DNA from: a virus
Strand: one strand, 5' to 3'
Length of the DNA: 29,376 nt
IMG/VR virus record: IMGVR_UViG_3300037580_000056
Span: 1-29,376 of that record
Position 1 is the stretch's first letter; each line of letters starts with the position of its first letter. The position numbers and the translations under genes are program-made. The notes under the pieces were generated by a model, which saw only the letters and a list, made by a program, of their open reading frames with translations, made no database searches and had not been told where the DNA came from. Positions 1-8,161 of this stretch are shown piece by piece.

Positions 1-266
1 TTGCAGCGATGGGAATGGGCGTTACGCTCACCGCAGCCGACCTCGCCGTATTCGTTACGAACACGTGGTCGCTGTCAGAACGGAAACAGGCTGAGGATCG
101 TATCCATCGGATAGGTCAGACCAAGACGTGCGTCTACATCGACCTCGTGTGTCCCAATACCATCGACAAGACCATCGTGACGGCACTCATGGCGAAAGCG
201 GGTCTGTCCAAGGCCGTCACCCGGAAGCAGTGGGCAAAGATGCTCGTCGGAGAAGGAACAGAATGA
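1..266 (+). CDS. SNF2-family DNA helicase/translocase, C-terminal end (5' partial)
   Basis: The reading frame is open from the left edge, so only the last ~88 residues are present. The sequence contains a helicase motif VI of SNF2/RAD54-type superfamily 2 ATPases (QAEDRIHRIGQ) with the arginine-finger region. It is preceded by the usual strand in which the enzyme reports on helicase-domain 2 (NTWSLSERKQAEDR) and followed by the typical tail in which the polypeptide runs on with Val/Ile strands (VYIDLVCPNTIDKTIV). Phage SNF2 proteins are ATP-driven double-stranded DNA translocases associated with replication or recombination. The stop overlaps the next start as ATGA. The N-terminal Walker A and B motifs lie outside the window, so activity cannot be judged. 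Confidence 0.88.
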   Translation, partial: AAMGMGVTLTAADLAVFVTNTWSLSERKQAEDRIHRIGQTKTCVYIDLVCPNTIDKTIVTALMAKAGLSKAVTRKQWAKMLVGEGTE

Positions 267-343
267 TTGAGGAAGGTCGCCCGAAGGATCGGTTTCAGTA
301 CCTTTGCTCGTCTTGTCAACCTCCTGCTAGGGATATGAAATGA
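263..343 (+). CDS. 26-residue micro-ORF with a CxxC motif, translationally coupled on both sides
   Basis: A tiny frame starts at the ATG inside the SNF2 stop (ATGA, 263-266) and ends in the ATGA that starts the next gene (340-343). An AAGGA-type SD lies just upstream (252-258 region). The product is 26 residues with one CSSC pair, which could be half of a zinc knuckle. The precise ATGA joints on both ends are the same junction type used by undoubted genes here (for example 1465, 6838, 7122, 7754), which argues for translation. It could still be only a coupling device or the remnant of a longer gene. No function can be assigned. Confidence 0.5.
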   Translation: MIEEGRPKDRFQYLCSSCQPPARDMK

Positions 344-1047
344 TCGGCCACGCCGACCTACGTCTGTTCTACGAAGCCCACGAACAGACTCATCAAGAAG
401 CTGCCGCATCGACCGCTATCGCTGGGGAACCAGTGACCTGTACGAAAGGCTGCTCGGCTTGTTGCTACCAGCATGTCGTCATTTCGTCCAGTGAGGCGCT
501 GAACATCGCTACTTTCGTCATGGAGTACCCCGTCCTGCGGGAGAACTTCCGCAAGTATCGGGTCATGCTTGAAAGCCACTGGTCACGTCCTGCGCTGGTC
601 AAGCGGTTCAAGAAGAAGTCGCCGCGAGAGAAGCAACGGTCGGAAGTCCACTGGTCTTTCCAGCTACCCTGCCCGCTGTTGACTGACAACGACGAGTGCG
701 TCATCTACGACGTGCCAGGACTCCGACCTCTCCGCTGCCGGACGCATCAGGTATCGTCGCCGCCTGAGAACTGCGCCCCTCTCAGGAAGGGCGGTAAGGG
801 GCAACGACCCGTAGTGATCGTCCAACCGGGTCCCACGACGCAGCAGGACATGCAGGAGAGGATGCAACGCGCCGGGTTGGGGTTTCGGTTCCGATCCATC
901 ATCGACCGATACCGACAGGAGGGACATGGGCTGCTAGGGAGCATCGTGTGGCACTCGATCCAGGCGTTGGAACGCAGAAACGTAACCAAGACGGAGGAAA
1001 CGGAGGTGGAAGTGATCCACGAACAGAAAGACATTGACGATGCCTGA
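340..1047 (+). CDS. YkgJ-family protein (CxxCxxCC zinc/iron-chelating domain)
   Basis: This 235-residue protein has a Cys cluster near residues 32-40 (CTKGCSACC), then a second set of conserved elements (CPLL near 110, CVIYDVPGLRPLRCRTH near 120-135). Together these match the putative zinc- or iron-chelating domain family (PF03692, YkgJ). The family's biochemical function is not known; metal or cluster binding is inferred from the cysteines. The last ~60 residues are charged and carry no motif I recognise. It begins in an ATGA overlap with the micro-ORF and overlaps the next gene by 8 bases, so it belongs to the replication operon. In phages these proteins appear as accessory genes. Confidence 0.75.
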   Translation: MIGHADLRLFYEAHEQTHQEAAASTAIAGEPVTCTKGCSACCYQHVVISSSEALNIATFVMEYPVLRENFRKYRVMLESHWSRPALVKRFKKKSPREKQRSEVHWSFQLPCPLLTDNDECVIYDVPGLRPLRCRTHQVSSPPENCAPLRKGGKGQRPVVIVQPGPTTQQDMQERMQRAGLGFRFRSIIDRYRQEGHGLLGSIVWHSIQALERRNVTKTEETEVEVIHEQKDIDDA

Positions 1048-1468
1048 TCTCAAAGCGCACCAACTCGGCGAGTTCTTCAATGGGAAGGACGACTCCTGGG
1101 TCGAGGACATGGCCAAGCCGCTCTGCAAAGCTCACTGGCGACACCCAGACTTCTACCTGAACGTCGGCGACCCGAATCACCCGGAACCGTGCTGGCGGAA
1201 GCCCATTGAAGAAGCCGAGTACGTCTGCTTTGAAGCGGAGGAAGGCTGCTCGGCTGTCCTTGAAAACATCACTATGTGTTACTTCCGCGTGATCGCCTTC
1301 AAACACGGTGGGAAGACCATCGACAAGAAGGCTACCTATACGTGGGAAGCCACGGAGAAAGAACGTGCGGTAGGGGCCGCTAGAAAGGCAATGTTCGAGA
1401 AGGCTTTGACTCTCGCCAAGAAGCTGTTATCCTCGATCCAGAACCCTCCGAAAGAACAGACGACATGA
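1040..1468 (+). CDS. Hypothetical protein in the replication/recombination operon
   Basis: I do not recognise this 142-residue protein. I start it at ATG 1040, which overlaps the YkgJ stop by 8 bases; an in-frame TTG at 1034 is less likely. The N-terminal half has scattered Cys, Trp and His residues (CKAHWRHPDF, PEPCWRKP, CFEAEEGC). The C-terminal half looks like a strand followed by a long amphipathic Lys/Ala helix (residues ~100-140). It ends in an ATGA overlap with the Cas4-like nuclease gene, so the two are probably co-translated. A role in DNA recombination is suggested only by its position. Confidence 0.72.
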   Translation: MPDLKAHQLGEFFNGKDDSWVEDMAKPLCKAHWRHPDFYLNVGDPNHPEPCWRKPIEEAEYVCFEAEEGCSAVLENITMCYFRVIAFKHGGKTIDKKATYTWEATEKERAVGAARKAMFEKALTLAKKLLSSIQNPPKEQTT

Positions 1469-2583
1469 GGTACGTTTCGCAGTCAGAACTAGGTACCTGG
1501 CTAGGGTGCCAACGGCGGCATGACTTCGCTTACAACCGGCGTATCGACTCGGTGAAGCGGTCAGAAGCCCTCAGCTACGGCTCGGCGTTCCATGCGGCGA
1601 TGGGACACCACTACGAACACTTCAACGACCCCGACAAGCGGATGCAGCAGCACCTTCCGTACCTTGTGGAGGGCGTCGCCAACGCGTACATTCCAGACCC
1701 CGAACCGACGTGGTTGCCAGAGGGGGTAGCCCCCGAAACCGACAGCTTGGAGTACAAGCGGTCGCGTTTCCAGGCTCACGTCATGGCCTATGTGGATCAC
1801 TACCAGCCGGAGTGGTTCGAAGAGTCGGCGTTCATTGAATACGAGTTCGAGGTTCCGCTGTTCTACTCCAAGGTTTGGGGGTTGAAGGGCATCCTCGACG
1901 GGCTTGTCCGCGACAGTCACGGGTACTGGTGGCTGTTTGAACACAAGACTGCCGCAGGGATCGACCTTGGGACGTTGGGCGCTCTCAGCTTCGACTTCCA
2001 GACGACCTACTACCTGATGGCGTGTCGTCTCATGCACAAGCGTTCGCCACGGACCTTCCCCGATGTGAAAGGCGTCCTCTATAACGTCTCCAAGAAGCCA
2101 CAGTGGCGTCCCAAGAAGGTGTGGGACACTGTCCTGGAAAGTGGGGAAGTGTTCACCGGCACGAAGGGTGCCGGAAGCGCGTGGGCGAAAGAGCAGCGGA
2201 TTCTCCATGACGCCAAGGAATTCGACCCCGGTGAGTACGGCCTTGCGAGTCAGATCGAACGTCGCGAGACTCCGACAGAGTTTGGGAAGCGTTGCCACGA
2301 CATGCTTCTTGAAGAACCGGGACGGTACTTCGTCCGTGATTGGGTCATCCCCAACGAAGACCTTATTTCGGACTTCACGAACCTCTTGTGGAGTGGGTTC
2401 AGGGACATGGCGAAAGGCCCGAAATACCACAACCCGAAGGGCTGCCAGTTCTGTCAATACAAGGTTCTGTGTGCTTCTCCGCGAGACGCCTGGGACGAAA
2501 TAATCAGCACCGAGTTTACGTTGAGGACTGGTCGCCGGGACGTTATAATACCAGTAGACGTTCTCCCCCATCACGGAGGTTAG
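1465..2583 (+). CDS. PD-(D/E)XK nuclease, Cas4/RecB-like with 4Fe-4S cysteines
   Basis: The protein has 372 residues. The N-terminus (SELGTWLGCQRRHDFAY) matches the start of the PD-(D/E)XK (PDDEXK_1) exonuclease family. The catalytic triad is visible as D145 (GILDGLV) and E159-x-K161 (FEHK), followed by the QTTYYLMA helix (motif IV-like Q/Y). Four cysteines, C15 plus C327, C330 and C336 (CQFCQYKVLC), have the Cas4/AddB arrangement that holds a 4Fe-4S cluster. It is expected to act as a 5'-3' or end-processing exonuclease that makes single strands for the Sak4-like protein encoded directly downstream. Its start is an ATGA overlap with the previous gene. Its 3' end contains a predicted promoter (2521-2549). 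Confidence 0.88.
   Translation: MRYVSQSELGTWLGCQRRHDFAYNRRIDSVKRSEALSYGSAFHAAMGHHYEHFNDPDKRMQQHLPYLVEGVANAYIPDPEPTWLPEGVAPETDSLEYKRSRFQAHVMAYVDHYQPEWFEESAFIEYEFEVPLFYSKVWGLKGILDGLVRDSHGYWWLFEHKTAAGIDLGTLGALSFDFQTTYYLMACRLMHKRSPRTFPDVKGVLYNVSKKPQWRPKKVWDTVLESGEVFTGTKGAGSAWAKEQRILHDAKEFDPGEYGLASQIERRETPTEFGKRCHDMLLEEPGRYFVRDWVIPNEDLISDFTNLLWSGFRDMAKGPKYHNPKGCQFCQYKVLCASPRDAWDEIISTEFTLRTGRRDVIIPVDVLPHHGG
2521..2549 (+). promoter_or_regulatory. Predicted sigma70-like promoter inside the end of the nuclease gene
   Basis: TTGAGG (2521-2526), then a 17-base spacer, then a perfect TATAAT (2544-2549). Transcription would start near 2556 and leave a ~78-base leader before the Sak4-like start at 2634. 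The hexamers and spacing are seen directly; promoter activity is inferred. Confidence 0.5.
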
Positions 2584-2633
2584 CCAGCCAAGCACTTGAC
2601 CGTATATAACAACACAACCTTATGGAGTCTCAG

Positions 2634-3503
2634 GTGAGCAATCCATTCGTTTCGATGAAGGAGATGACCAGTGGCACGGCAAAGGTACTGCTCTACGGTG
2701 AGTCGGGGTCGGGTAAGACCTTCGTTGCGTGTCGACTGAACAACGTCTTGGTGGTGGACTTCGAGGAAGGCTTGAAGTCCGCGCCAATGGACGGTTCGAT
2801 GAAGGGCCTGGAGGACCCGGCCAACCTACGCGCTGCCTTTGAAACGTCCCGTGACGACTTCCCCAACGTCTCCGTCACGGTGACGGAGGTCACGCAACTG
2901 AAGACCATCTGGACGCTCATCAAAGAGCATCCCGGCCGCTTCGATACGCTCGTCCTTGACAGTGTGACCACGCTCGGTGAAATGACCGAGGAATGGATAC
3001 GTACGCGGTTCTCCAGCGCGGGTACCCAACGTGTCCAGGCAGATAACAAGGCGGACGGCGACATCGTATCGTTGACCATGCAGGGGTGGGGCTACGCGCA
3101 GAACAAGCTCGGTGATGCGCTCAGTAGCTTCCGGTTCCTCCCGGTCAACATCGTCTTCGTCTTCCACGAGACTGCCATCGTGAACAAGGACCAGCCCACG
3201 CGGTACCTGCCCAAGTTCAAGGGCAAGGACCTCCCAGCCAAGATCAAGGGCTACGTGGACTTCGGCATACGGGTCGAGATCGCGACCCACAAGGTTGGGC
3301 CCAGGATAACGACCAGGCGGCAGTTCAGGTGTCACCCGACGCCGACCGTCTGGGCGAAGTGCAGAGACGGAGAAGGAGGACTGCTAGCCGAACACGAACC
3401 GGCAGACCTGAACGCCTTGCTGGCTAAGGTCACAGGCCGGAATGAAAAATCAACACCAGTAACGACAACGACAGCACAGACCCAACTCACAGCCGCATCG
3501 TAG
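2634..3503 (+). CDS. Sak4-like RecA-fold ATPase (phage single-strand annealing/recombination protein)
   Basis: The Walker A motif GESGSGKT lies at residues 22-29 and the Walker B-like FDTLVLDSVT near 103-112. The layout fits the AAA_24 / phage nucleotide-binding family (PF13479), which includes the Sak4 recombinases, and the length of 289 residues is typical. Such proteins bind single-stranded DNA and promote annealing or strand exchange with a phage SSB. I prefer GTG 2634, because GGAG (2624-2627) sits 6 bases upstream. The ATG at 2622 (4 residues longer) has no SD. Residues ~250-289 are a Thr/Ala-rich tail. Neighbours are a Cas4-like nuclease before it and an SSB-like protein after it, a common phage recombination trio. 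Confidence 0.85.
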   Translation: MSNPFVSMKEMTSGTAKVLLYGESGSGKTFVACRLNNVLVVDFEEGLKSAPMDGSMKGLEDPANLRAAFETSRDDFPNVSVTVTEVTQLKTIWTLIKEHPGRFDTLVLDSVTTLGEMTEEWIRTRFSSAGTQRVQADNKADGDIVSLTMQGWGYAQNKLGDALSSFRFLPVNIVFVFHETAIVNKDQPTRYLPKFKGKDLPAKIKGYVDFGIRVEIATHKVGPRITTRRQFRCHPTPTVWAKCRDGEGGLLAEHEPADLNALLAKVTGRNEKSTPVTTTTAQTQLTAAS

Positions 3504-3529
3504 ACGGCACATCCTGAGGAACGGTACGC

Positions 3530-4063
3530 ATGGCGAACACACAGAACGACGGCTTCGACGACGTTGAGGAAAATGGCCTCCCCATCGATTGGGATGAGGC
3601 GGATGAGGGATACAAGGCTGACGCGCACAAGGGCGCGGGTGAGACGGACATCCCGCTGGATGACTACCTCGTCCGTGTCGGGACACTCGAACTGAGGCGG
3701 GGGAAGAAGCCCCCGCACCGGCAGTATCTCGCCGGGCAGTTGTGCATCCTCCGCAGCACGACACTCGACGGCGATGCCGCCATCGAGAACGCCGGCATGA
3801 ACATCTGGTCGATGTTCATGATTCAGGGCAAGCCCTTCTCCCTGCGTCTCACACGACAGCTCGAAGCCGCCATCGGCATGAACGGTGACCACGGCATTCG
3901 CGAACTCGCGTCCGCTGCTCAGGACAGCACGGTGAGGGTCACGACCTTCATCGAGAAGTCCAAGCAGTACGGGTCGCAGTTGAAGGTCGAGACCATCGAA
4001 CCCGCCACCGAGGCTGACCTCGGCTTCGCGGCGGCTACGCTCGAGGAAGCGCCATTCGGTTAG
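3530..4063 (+). CDS. Probable single-stranded DNA-binding protein (DUF669-like)
   Basis: This 177-residue protein has an acidic N-terminus (residues 1-40, rich in Asp/Glu). A beta-rich middle follows (DDYLVRVGTLELRRGKK, then the GQLCIL strand), then a helix-containing stretch with SLRLTRQLEAAIG and a last pair of strands (VRVTTFIEKSKQYGSQLKVETI). That order resembles DUF669-type OB-fold proteins that replace SSB next to Sak4 genes. The match is by layout rather than by a signature motif, so SSB function is an inference from context. Its own SD (GAGGAA, about 3515-3520) precedes the ATG. Confidence 0.6.
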   Translation: MANTQNDGFDDVEENGLPIDWDEADEGYKADAHKGAGETDIPLDDYLVRVGTLELRRGKKPPHRQYLAGQLCILRSTTLDGDAAIENAGMNIWSMFMIQGKPFSLRLTRQLEAAIGMNGDHGIRELASAAQDSTVRVTTFIEKSKQYGSQLKVETIEPATEADLGFAAATLEEAPFG

Positions 4064-4086
4064 GCGTCAGATCGCTCGTTAATCGG

Positions 4087-4110
4087 GTCGGGAGGATACG
4101 CCCTTCCGAC
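4087..4110 (+). promoter_or_regulatory. RNA hairpin in the leader of the primase gene
   Basis: GTCGGGAGG (4087-4095) pairs with CCTTCCGAC (4102-4110) around a 6-base loop, a 9-bp stem with one G-U pair. It lies in the 72-base gap between the SSB-like and primase genes. There is no T-tract, so it is a poor intrinsic terminator. mRNA processing or attenuation are alternatives. Confidence 0.4.
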
Positions 4111-4135
4111 TCGTCTCGCCTAGCAGGAATACGAC

Positions 4136-6841
4136 ATGGCAATTTCGGAAAAGGAACTTGGTGAGCGCCTGGATTACCGGGCTATCTTCGGCCGTTATGT
4201 GGACATCCCTCCCGGTCGTGATAGCGTGGTCGTCAGATGCTGTATCCCAGGCCACGACGATACCGGAGCGTCGTTGTCCTTGGACTTGGAGGAAGGGCTG
4301 TGGTGTTGCCACGGGAACTGTCCATCGAACCAGGGTACTCGGCGTGGTGGGAACATCTACCGCTTTCTCCAGATCGTGGACGGTATCTCGAAGGCTGACG
4401 CGGTAACTCGCCTCGCCGAACTCGTCGGTGAGAAGGTCAGTGATGTCCTTGACGAGGTGGGGTTAGAACAACGTACGGAACAGTGTCGGCTCCGATTGTG
4501 GGACCCGGACAAGGCGGCTATGACGGGGCTACGTAGCCATCTGATGAAGCGTAGAGGATGGAATGAAGACACGCTTCGGAAGTGGAGTATCGGCTGGGAC
4601 GGGTTCAGGTTCACGTTCCCCGTCAAGGACGAGCATGGGGCCGTGGTCAATATCCGTCGTTACAAGCCAGACCCGAAAGAGCGCGAAGAAAAGTGGATGT
4701 CCATTGCCAAGCATGGGCAACCTCGGTTGTACCCGATAGACACGGTATTCGGTTCGTCTGAGATCGTACTGGTCGAAGGCGAGACCGATATGGTCACGGC
4801 ACAGCAAAACGGTGTTACTGCCGCGATCACCAGCACTGGTGGGGCGAAGTCGTGGGACCCCGAATGGAATGATCTGTTCGAGGGGAAGACGGTCTATATC
4901 TGCTACGACATTGACGACGCGGGCAAAGAAGGTGCTCGACTCGTGGGGATGAACCTTCACGAGATCGCCGGGGCGGTTTACGATGTCCGGCTCCCGTTGG
5001 ATGAGAAGGACTACCCAGGCGGAGATGTCAGTGACTTCTTCGGAAGTCTTGAAGGGACTGCTGAGGAACGCCGTGCAGTGTTCTATCGTGTTCTGAACGA
5101 GACGCGACCGTTTATCCCCACCGGCTCCGAGGACATCACATGGGCGCAAGTCAAAGTGCCGTTCCCGTACGAGATAGATGAGCAGTCAGTCGTCAAGAAC
5201 GTGGTCAAAGCGAATACGACTGAGCGACGGCGTATCAACACGGCCCCTACCTGGGTTAGCGGTTTCGGCTGGGACCCCGAACAGGAACAGGCGTACTTCG
5301 ATATCGTCTACCGTTCCGAGCGTGGGATTGAGACACGCCTGATCCCACGCGACCACGTACTCGACCGCGCCAAACTGCTCCGGCAGGCTCAATACGGGCT
5401 TCCTGTGAACAGCAAGAACGCCACGGACCTGTCCGAATACTACGACGAGTTCCAACGGGCTAACGCCCGCGACCTTCCCTCAATCCACGTGTCGTCACGG
5501 AACGGGTGGCGAGGGGAAGATTTCTCACAACGACAGACGTGGGAGGACAAGTTGTTCGTGCTGGGTGACCAGGCGTTTGGGATGAAGACGGGGGTCTCGC
5601 AGGCAGACGGGGAAGAAGCCGTCCGTCCATTCAAGAGCCGGGGAACCGCGTCGGTGTGGATGGACATTATGAACCGGGCGCACGAGGCGTCGCCCATCGG
5701 GAAGATGTACCTGTACGCCGCCTTCGCTGCACCGCTCCTGCGTCCTTTACAGGTCCGCTCAGGAGTTATCCATAACTACGGGACGACCCGCTCCGGTAAG
5801 ACCGCCTTCTTGAAGCTCACAGCGTCCGTCTGGGGGAACCCGCTGTCGATGCTCAACTCAATGAACACCACCCAGGTTTACATCGAGCGGGCCCTTAACC
5901 AGTTCTCCGACCTTCCGTTCTGCCTGGACGAACTTCAACTCAATCCCAATGAAGACTTCCTGAACAAGACCATCTACATGATCCCGCAGGAGAAGGGGCG
6001 CGGCCGTGGACGGCGAGAAGGAGGTGTCCATGAGACGTTGACTTGGAAGTCAATTGCGATGATCACGGGGGAACAACCGTTGGTCAGCAGCAAGAACCTG
6101 GGAGGTCAGGATACACGAGTCATCGAAATCCCCGGTGGGCCATCGCCCTCTGAGGAATTCTCGCAGGAGATGCACAGGACGTTGGAACAGAACTTCGGCC
6201 ACGCAGGCCCGCTGTTCCTACTGAGGCTCGTTAGAACACCGCTGTCTGAAATCCGCGCGACGATGGGTAAGTTCGAGCCGATGGTGCGGGAAGCCTTTGA
6301 GGGGAAGCTGGTCGGGTCGACGCTGGGGCTGACGACACTCATCCTGACTGCCGGCTACTACTTCGAGCGATGGATACGAGGGGAAGAACTGAGCCACCAG
6401 CAGGTCATCGACGGTGTTCTGGAAGGCTTCGAGGAAGTGAAGCAGAGAGACCGCTATTCGCTTCGAGTCTACGAGTACATCCGGGAACTCGTACTACGGT
6501 ATCGCCGCAACTTCGAGGAACCTCTGACGGAACGCCTGTTCGATGAAATCACCGAGAAGATCAGCCCCCGCCGCAAGTGGTATCTCAGCCGGAACATGGA
6601 GTGTTTCGGACGACTGCCGAGGGTGACGAACGAAGGCGTCATCATGGGTGAGGTTTGGTTCATCAAGTCCGCGCTAGAGAAGCTGTTGGAGCAGGGCGGG
6701 TTCAACTACGAGATCATGCGCCGCGAGTGTATCGCGGAAGGCTGGCTCATACCGGGCAATTCCACGCAGAACATCGCCGGGACGGGGAGGCACACGTTGA
6801 AATTCAAGTGGCTCACGGATGCGGAGATGGCCGCTGCATGA
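4136..6841 (+). CDS. DNA primase-helicase fusion (CHC2 zinc finger, TOPRIM, DUF927-like ATPase)
   Basis: The protein has 901 residues. Domains in order: a CHC2 zinc-binding module (C36-x3-H40 and C57/C58 with C62); a linker; a TOPRIM domain with LVEGETD near 211-217 and YDIDDAGKEG near 257-266, which coordinates Mg2+ for primer synthesis; and a helicase-like P-loop domain with GTTRSGKTA near 548-556 and a Walker B FCLDELQ near 595-601, resembling DUF927-type phage helicases. It should synthesise RNA primers and unwind DNA at the replication fork. AGGA (about 4125-4128) gives a suitable SD for the ATG. The stop overlaps the next start as ATGA. The absence of an RecF/DnaB-type hexameric core points to DUF927 rather than a T7 gp4-type enzyme. 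Confidence 0.9.
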   Translation: MAISEKELGERLDYRAIFGRYVDIPPGRDSVVVRCCIPGHDDTGASLSLDLEEGLWCCHGNCPSNQGTRRGGNIYRFLQIVDGISKADAVTRLAELVGEKVSDVLDEVGLEQRTEQCRLRLWDPDKAAMTGLRSHLMKRRGWNEDTLRKWSIGWDGFRFTFPVKDEHGAVVNIRRYKPDPKEREEKWMSIAKHGQPRLYPIDTVFGSSEIVLVEGETDMVTAQQNGVTAAITSTGGAKSWDPEWNDLFEGKTVYICYDIDDAGKEGARLVGMNLHEIAGAVYDVRLPLDEKDYPGGDVSDFFGSLEGTAEERRAVFYRVLNETRPFIPTGSEDITWAQVKVPFPYEIDEQSVVKNVVKANTTERRRINTAPTWVSGFGWDPEQEQAYFDIVYRSERGIETRLIPRDHVLDRAKLLRQAQYGLPVNSKNATDLSEYYDEFQRANARDLPSIHVSSRNGWRGEDFSQRQTWEDKLFVLGDQAFGMKTGVSQADGEEAVRPFKSRGTASVWMDIMNRAHEASPIGKMYLYAAFAAPLLRPLQVRSGVIHNYGTTRSGKTAFLKLTASVWGNPLSMLNSMNTTQVYIERALNQFSDLPFCLDELQLNPNEDFLNKTIYMIPQEKGRGRGRREGGVHETLTWKSIAMITGEQPLVSSKNLGGQDTRVIEIPGGPSPSEEFSQEMHRTLEQNFGHAGPLFLLRLVRTPLSEIRATMGKFEPMVREAFEGKLVGSTLGLTTLILTAGYYFERWIRGEELSHQQVIDGVLEGFEEVKQRDRYSLRVYEYIRELVLRYRRNFEEPLTERLFDEITEKISPRRKWYLSRNMECFGRLPRVTNEGVIMGEVWFIKSALEKLLEQGGFNYEIMRRECIAEGWLIPGNSTQNIAGTGRHTLKFKWLTDAEMAAA

Positions 6842-7125
6842 GGGCTATACCTGATCGATTCCTACGCAAAGGGGCGAGGCGGTGGATCAATCGGTCAATC
6901 AAGATTGCTAGGAACGAAGGCATGTTGGAATGGGGTCTGCCGTTGTTCGGCGCAGCGCAGTACGTTACGAATATAGCTGCACAGCGGGTCAAGATTCCCT
7001 GGACGACGGCTGAGTACAAGGCGGCCATGCAGTACTCCGCTCAGAGGTTGGAGTCCTATTACCCGACCAACAAGGGCAGTGACCGGAACGGGCTGCATCA
7101 CGAAGATAAGGCGATCCTGGAATGA
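6838..7125 (+). CDS. Small basic hypothetical protein
   Basis: This 95-residue protein starts at the ATG in the ATGA overlap with the primase gene, although the open frame extends further upstream inside that gene. The N-terminus is strongly basic (RFLRKGARRWINRSIK). The remainder is a mix of short helices ending in a His/Asp/Glu-containing tail. I do not recognise the family. The ATGA joints on both sides (6838 and 7122) support its reality and co-translation with primase and methyltransferase. A DNA-associated role would fit the charge, but nothing specific is visible. Confidence 0.68.
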   Translation: MRAIPDRFLRKGARRWINRSIKIARNEGMLEWGLPLFGAAQYVTNIAAQRVKIPWTTAEYKAAMQYSAQRLESYYPTNKGSDRNGLHHEDKAILE

Positions 7126-7757
7126 GCAACTTCCGGCCAACAGATGACAGTCCGTGGTTCGTCACCATCCAAGAGCTTCGTCGCCAATGCCTGGCGGTCG
7201 CGCTCTGCTCAGGGAAGACGCTCCTTGACGTGGGCTGCGGACGTGGCACGTTGAAGGATGTGGTGGGGCCGCTGATGACGTACACCGGCGTCGACATGGA
7301 GTTGGACAATGACGTGCCGTGTCAGCCGGGGCAACCGTTCGTTCAGGGCGACGTGTTCGACTACATGGAGGGTCAGGCGGCATCGTCGACGACGTGGGAT
7401 AACGTGGTCGCCTTGGAAGTCATCGAGCATGTAGACCCACGGCGGCAGCGTGAGTTCCTTGCCAGCATGTGGGCAGTCACGGCTCGGCGGATGATCTTCA
7501 CCACGGTGTCGCCTCACGTCCGGCATTGGTACCCGCATACCGATCTCATGGTCGGGGCGCATAACAACCCGTCACACAGCCGGGAGCTTGACGAACACCT
7601 CGTCCGGCGGTACATCCACGAAACGCTCACCGGGTACAAGCAGGTCATGGTGCTACGGAACTGGCTGCGCTCCAACGACGAGACGGTGTGGGACTTCGAC
7701 GGTGGCCCCTGCCATGGGTATCTCATCATGGTTGAGAAGGCTGGGTTTGGTTCATGA
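7122..7757 (+). CDS. Class I SAM-dependent methyltransferase
   Basis: This 211-residue protein has motif I LLDVGCGRG (residues 34-42), an acidic residue at the end of beta-2 (TGVDME near 57-62) and the motif IV region VVALEVIEHVDP near 92-104. These define a Rossmann-fold methyltransferase of the Methyltransf_11/23 type. No DNA-methylase catalytic motif (DPPY or PCQ) is visible, so a nucleobase-in-DNA target is not indicated. Small-molecule, protein or lipid substrates are possible. A His-rich stretch (HVRHWYPHTD near 128-137) may shape the substrate site. It is locked into the operon by ATGA overlaps at both ends. Confidence 0.82.
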   Translation: MSNFRPTDDSPWFVTIQELRRQCLAVALCSGKTLLDVGCGRGTLKDVVGPLMTYTGVDMELDNDVPCQPGQPFVQGDVFDYMEGQAASSTTWDNVVALEVIEHVDPRRQREFLASMWAVTARRMIFTTVSPHVRHWYPHTDLMVGAHNNPSHSRELDEHLVRRYIHETLTGYKQVMVLRNWLRSNDETVWDFDGGPCHGYLIMVEKAGFGS

Positions 7758-8161
7758 ACGAAGCTGAGTTCAGTGCGGCGTACCTCAAGAAGTGGCGCAC
7801 TGCCAACCCAGGTTCTCGCTTCCATCGCATCCATGACGGTATTCAGGGGTTCTCGCCCGAGGGCGACCCCTACTCAAACAAGAATCCGTTTGACCATTTC
7901 GGGGTCACTGCGCCGAGCGGTCAGGCAATCGCTTGGGAGTTCAAGTTCATGAACGGTGGGGCCACGTTCATCGTGGGAACGCATTTCAAGAAGCGGATGC
8001 ACCAGCTCTATCATCTCAGACAGTTCGCGGAGGCCGGGGGTATCGCCCTCGTCGTCCTCGGCTGGATTCCGAACAAGGCGCGTCGGTCGATCACATTGGA
8101 GTGGCCCATCTCGGAGATTGACGACGACAGTCGAATACCCTTGACACGCCCTACCCACTAG
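7754..8161 (+). CDS. RecU-like Holliday junction resolvase (PD-(D/E)XK fold)
   Basis: The 135-residue product shows D47 (PFDHFGV) followed by E62-x-K64 (AIAWEFKF). It then has a helix with a conserved His-Gln and GG-strand (KRMHQLYHLRQFAEAGGIALVVLGW, residues ~83-107). That order, D...ExK...HQ...L...GGIAxxV, is characteristic of RecU-type resolvases of phages and Firmicutes. The enzyme would cleave four-way junctions formed in recombination or before packaging. It is shorter than bacterial RecU (~200 residues), lacking most of the N-terminal arm. It is the last gene of the replication block, followed by an 84-base gap. Confidence 0.72.
   Translation: MNEAEFSAAYLKKWRTANPGSRFHRIHDGIQGFSPEGDPYSNKNPFDHFGVTAPSGQAIAWEFKFMNGGATFIVGTHFKKRMHQLYHLRQFAEAGGIALVVLGWIPNKARRSITLEWPISEIDDDSRIPLTRPTH

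Noticed and set aside
1561-2595. 344-residue open frame on the - strand opposite the Cas4-like nuclease
   Set aside because: Composition is a shadow of the + strand gene; no motif, no SD, and the + strand protein has clear catalytic residues.
6655-6837. Upstream extension of the 6838-7125 gene
   Set aside because: Lies wholly inside the primase gene; the ATGA overlap at 6838 matches the other gene junctions.
7122-7757. Restriction-modification DNA methyltransferase
   Set aside because: SAM motif I is clear but neither DPPY/NPPY nor PCQ is present, and no restriction endonuclease lies next to it.
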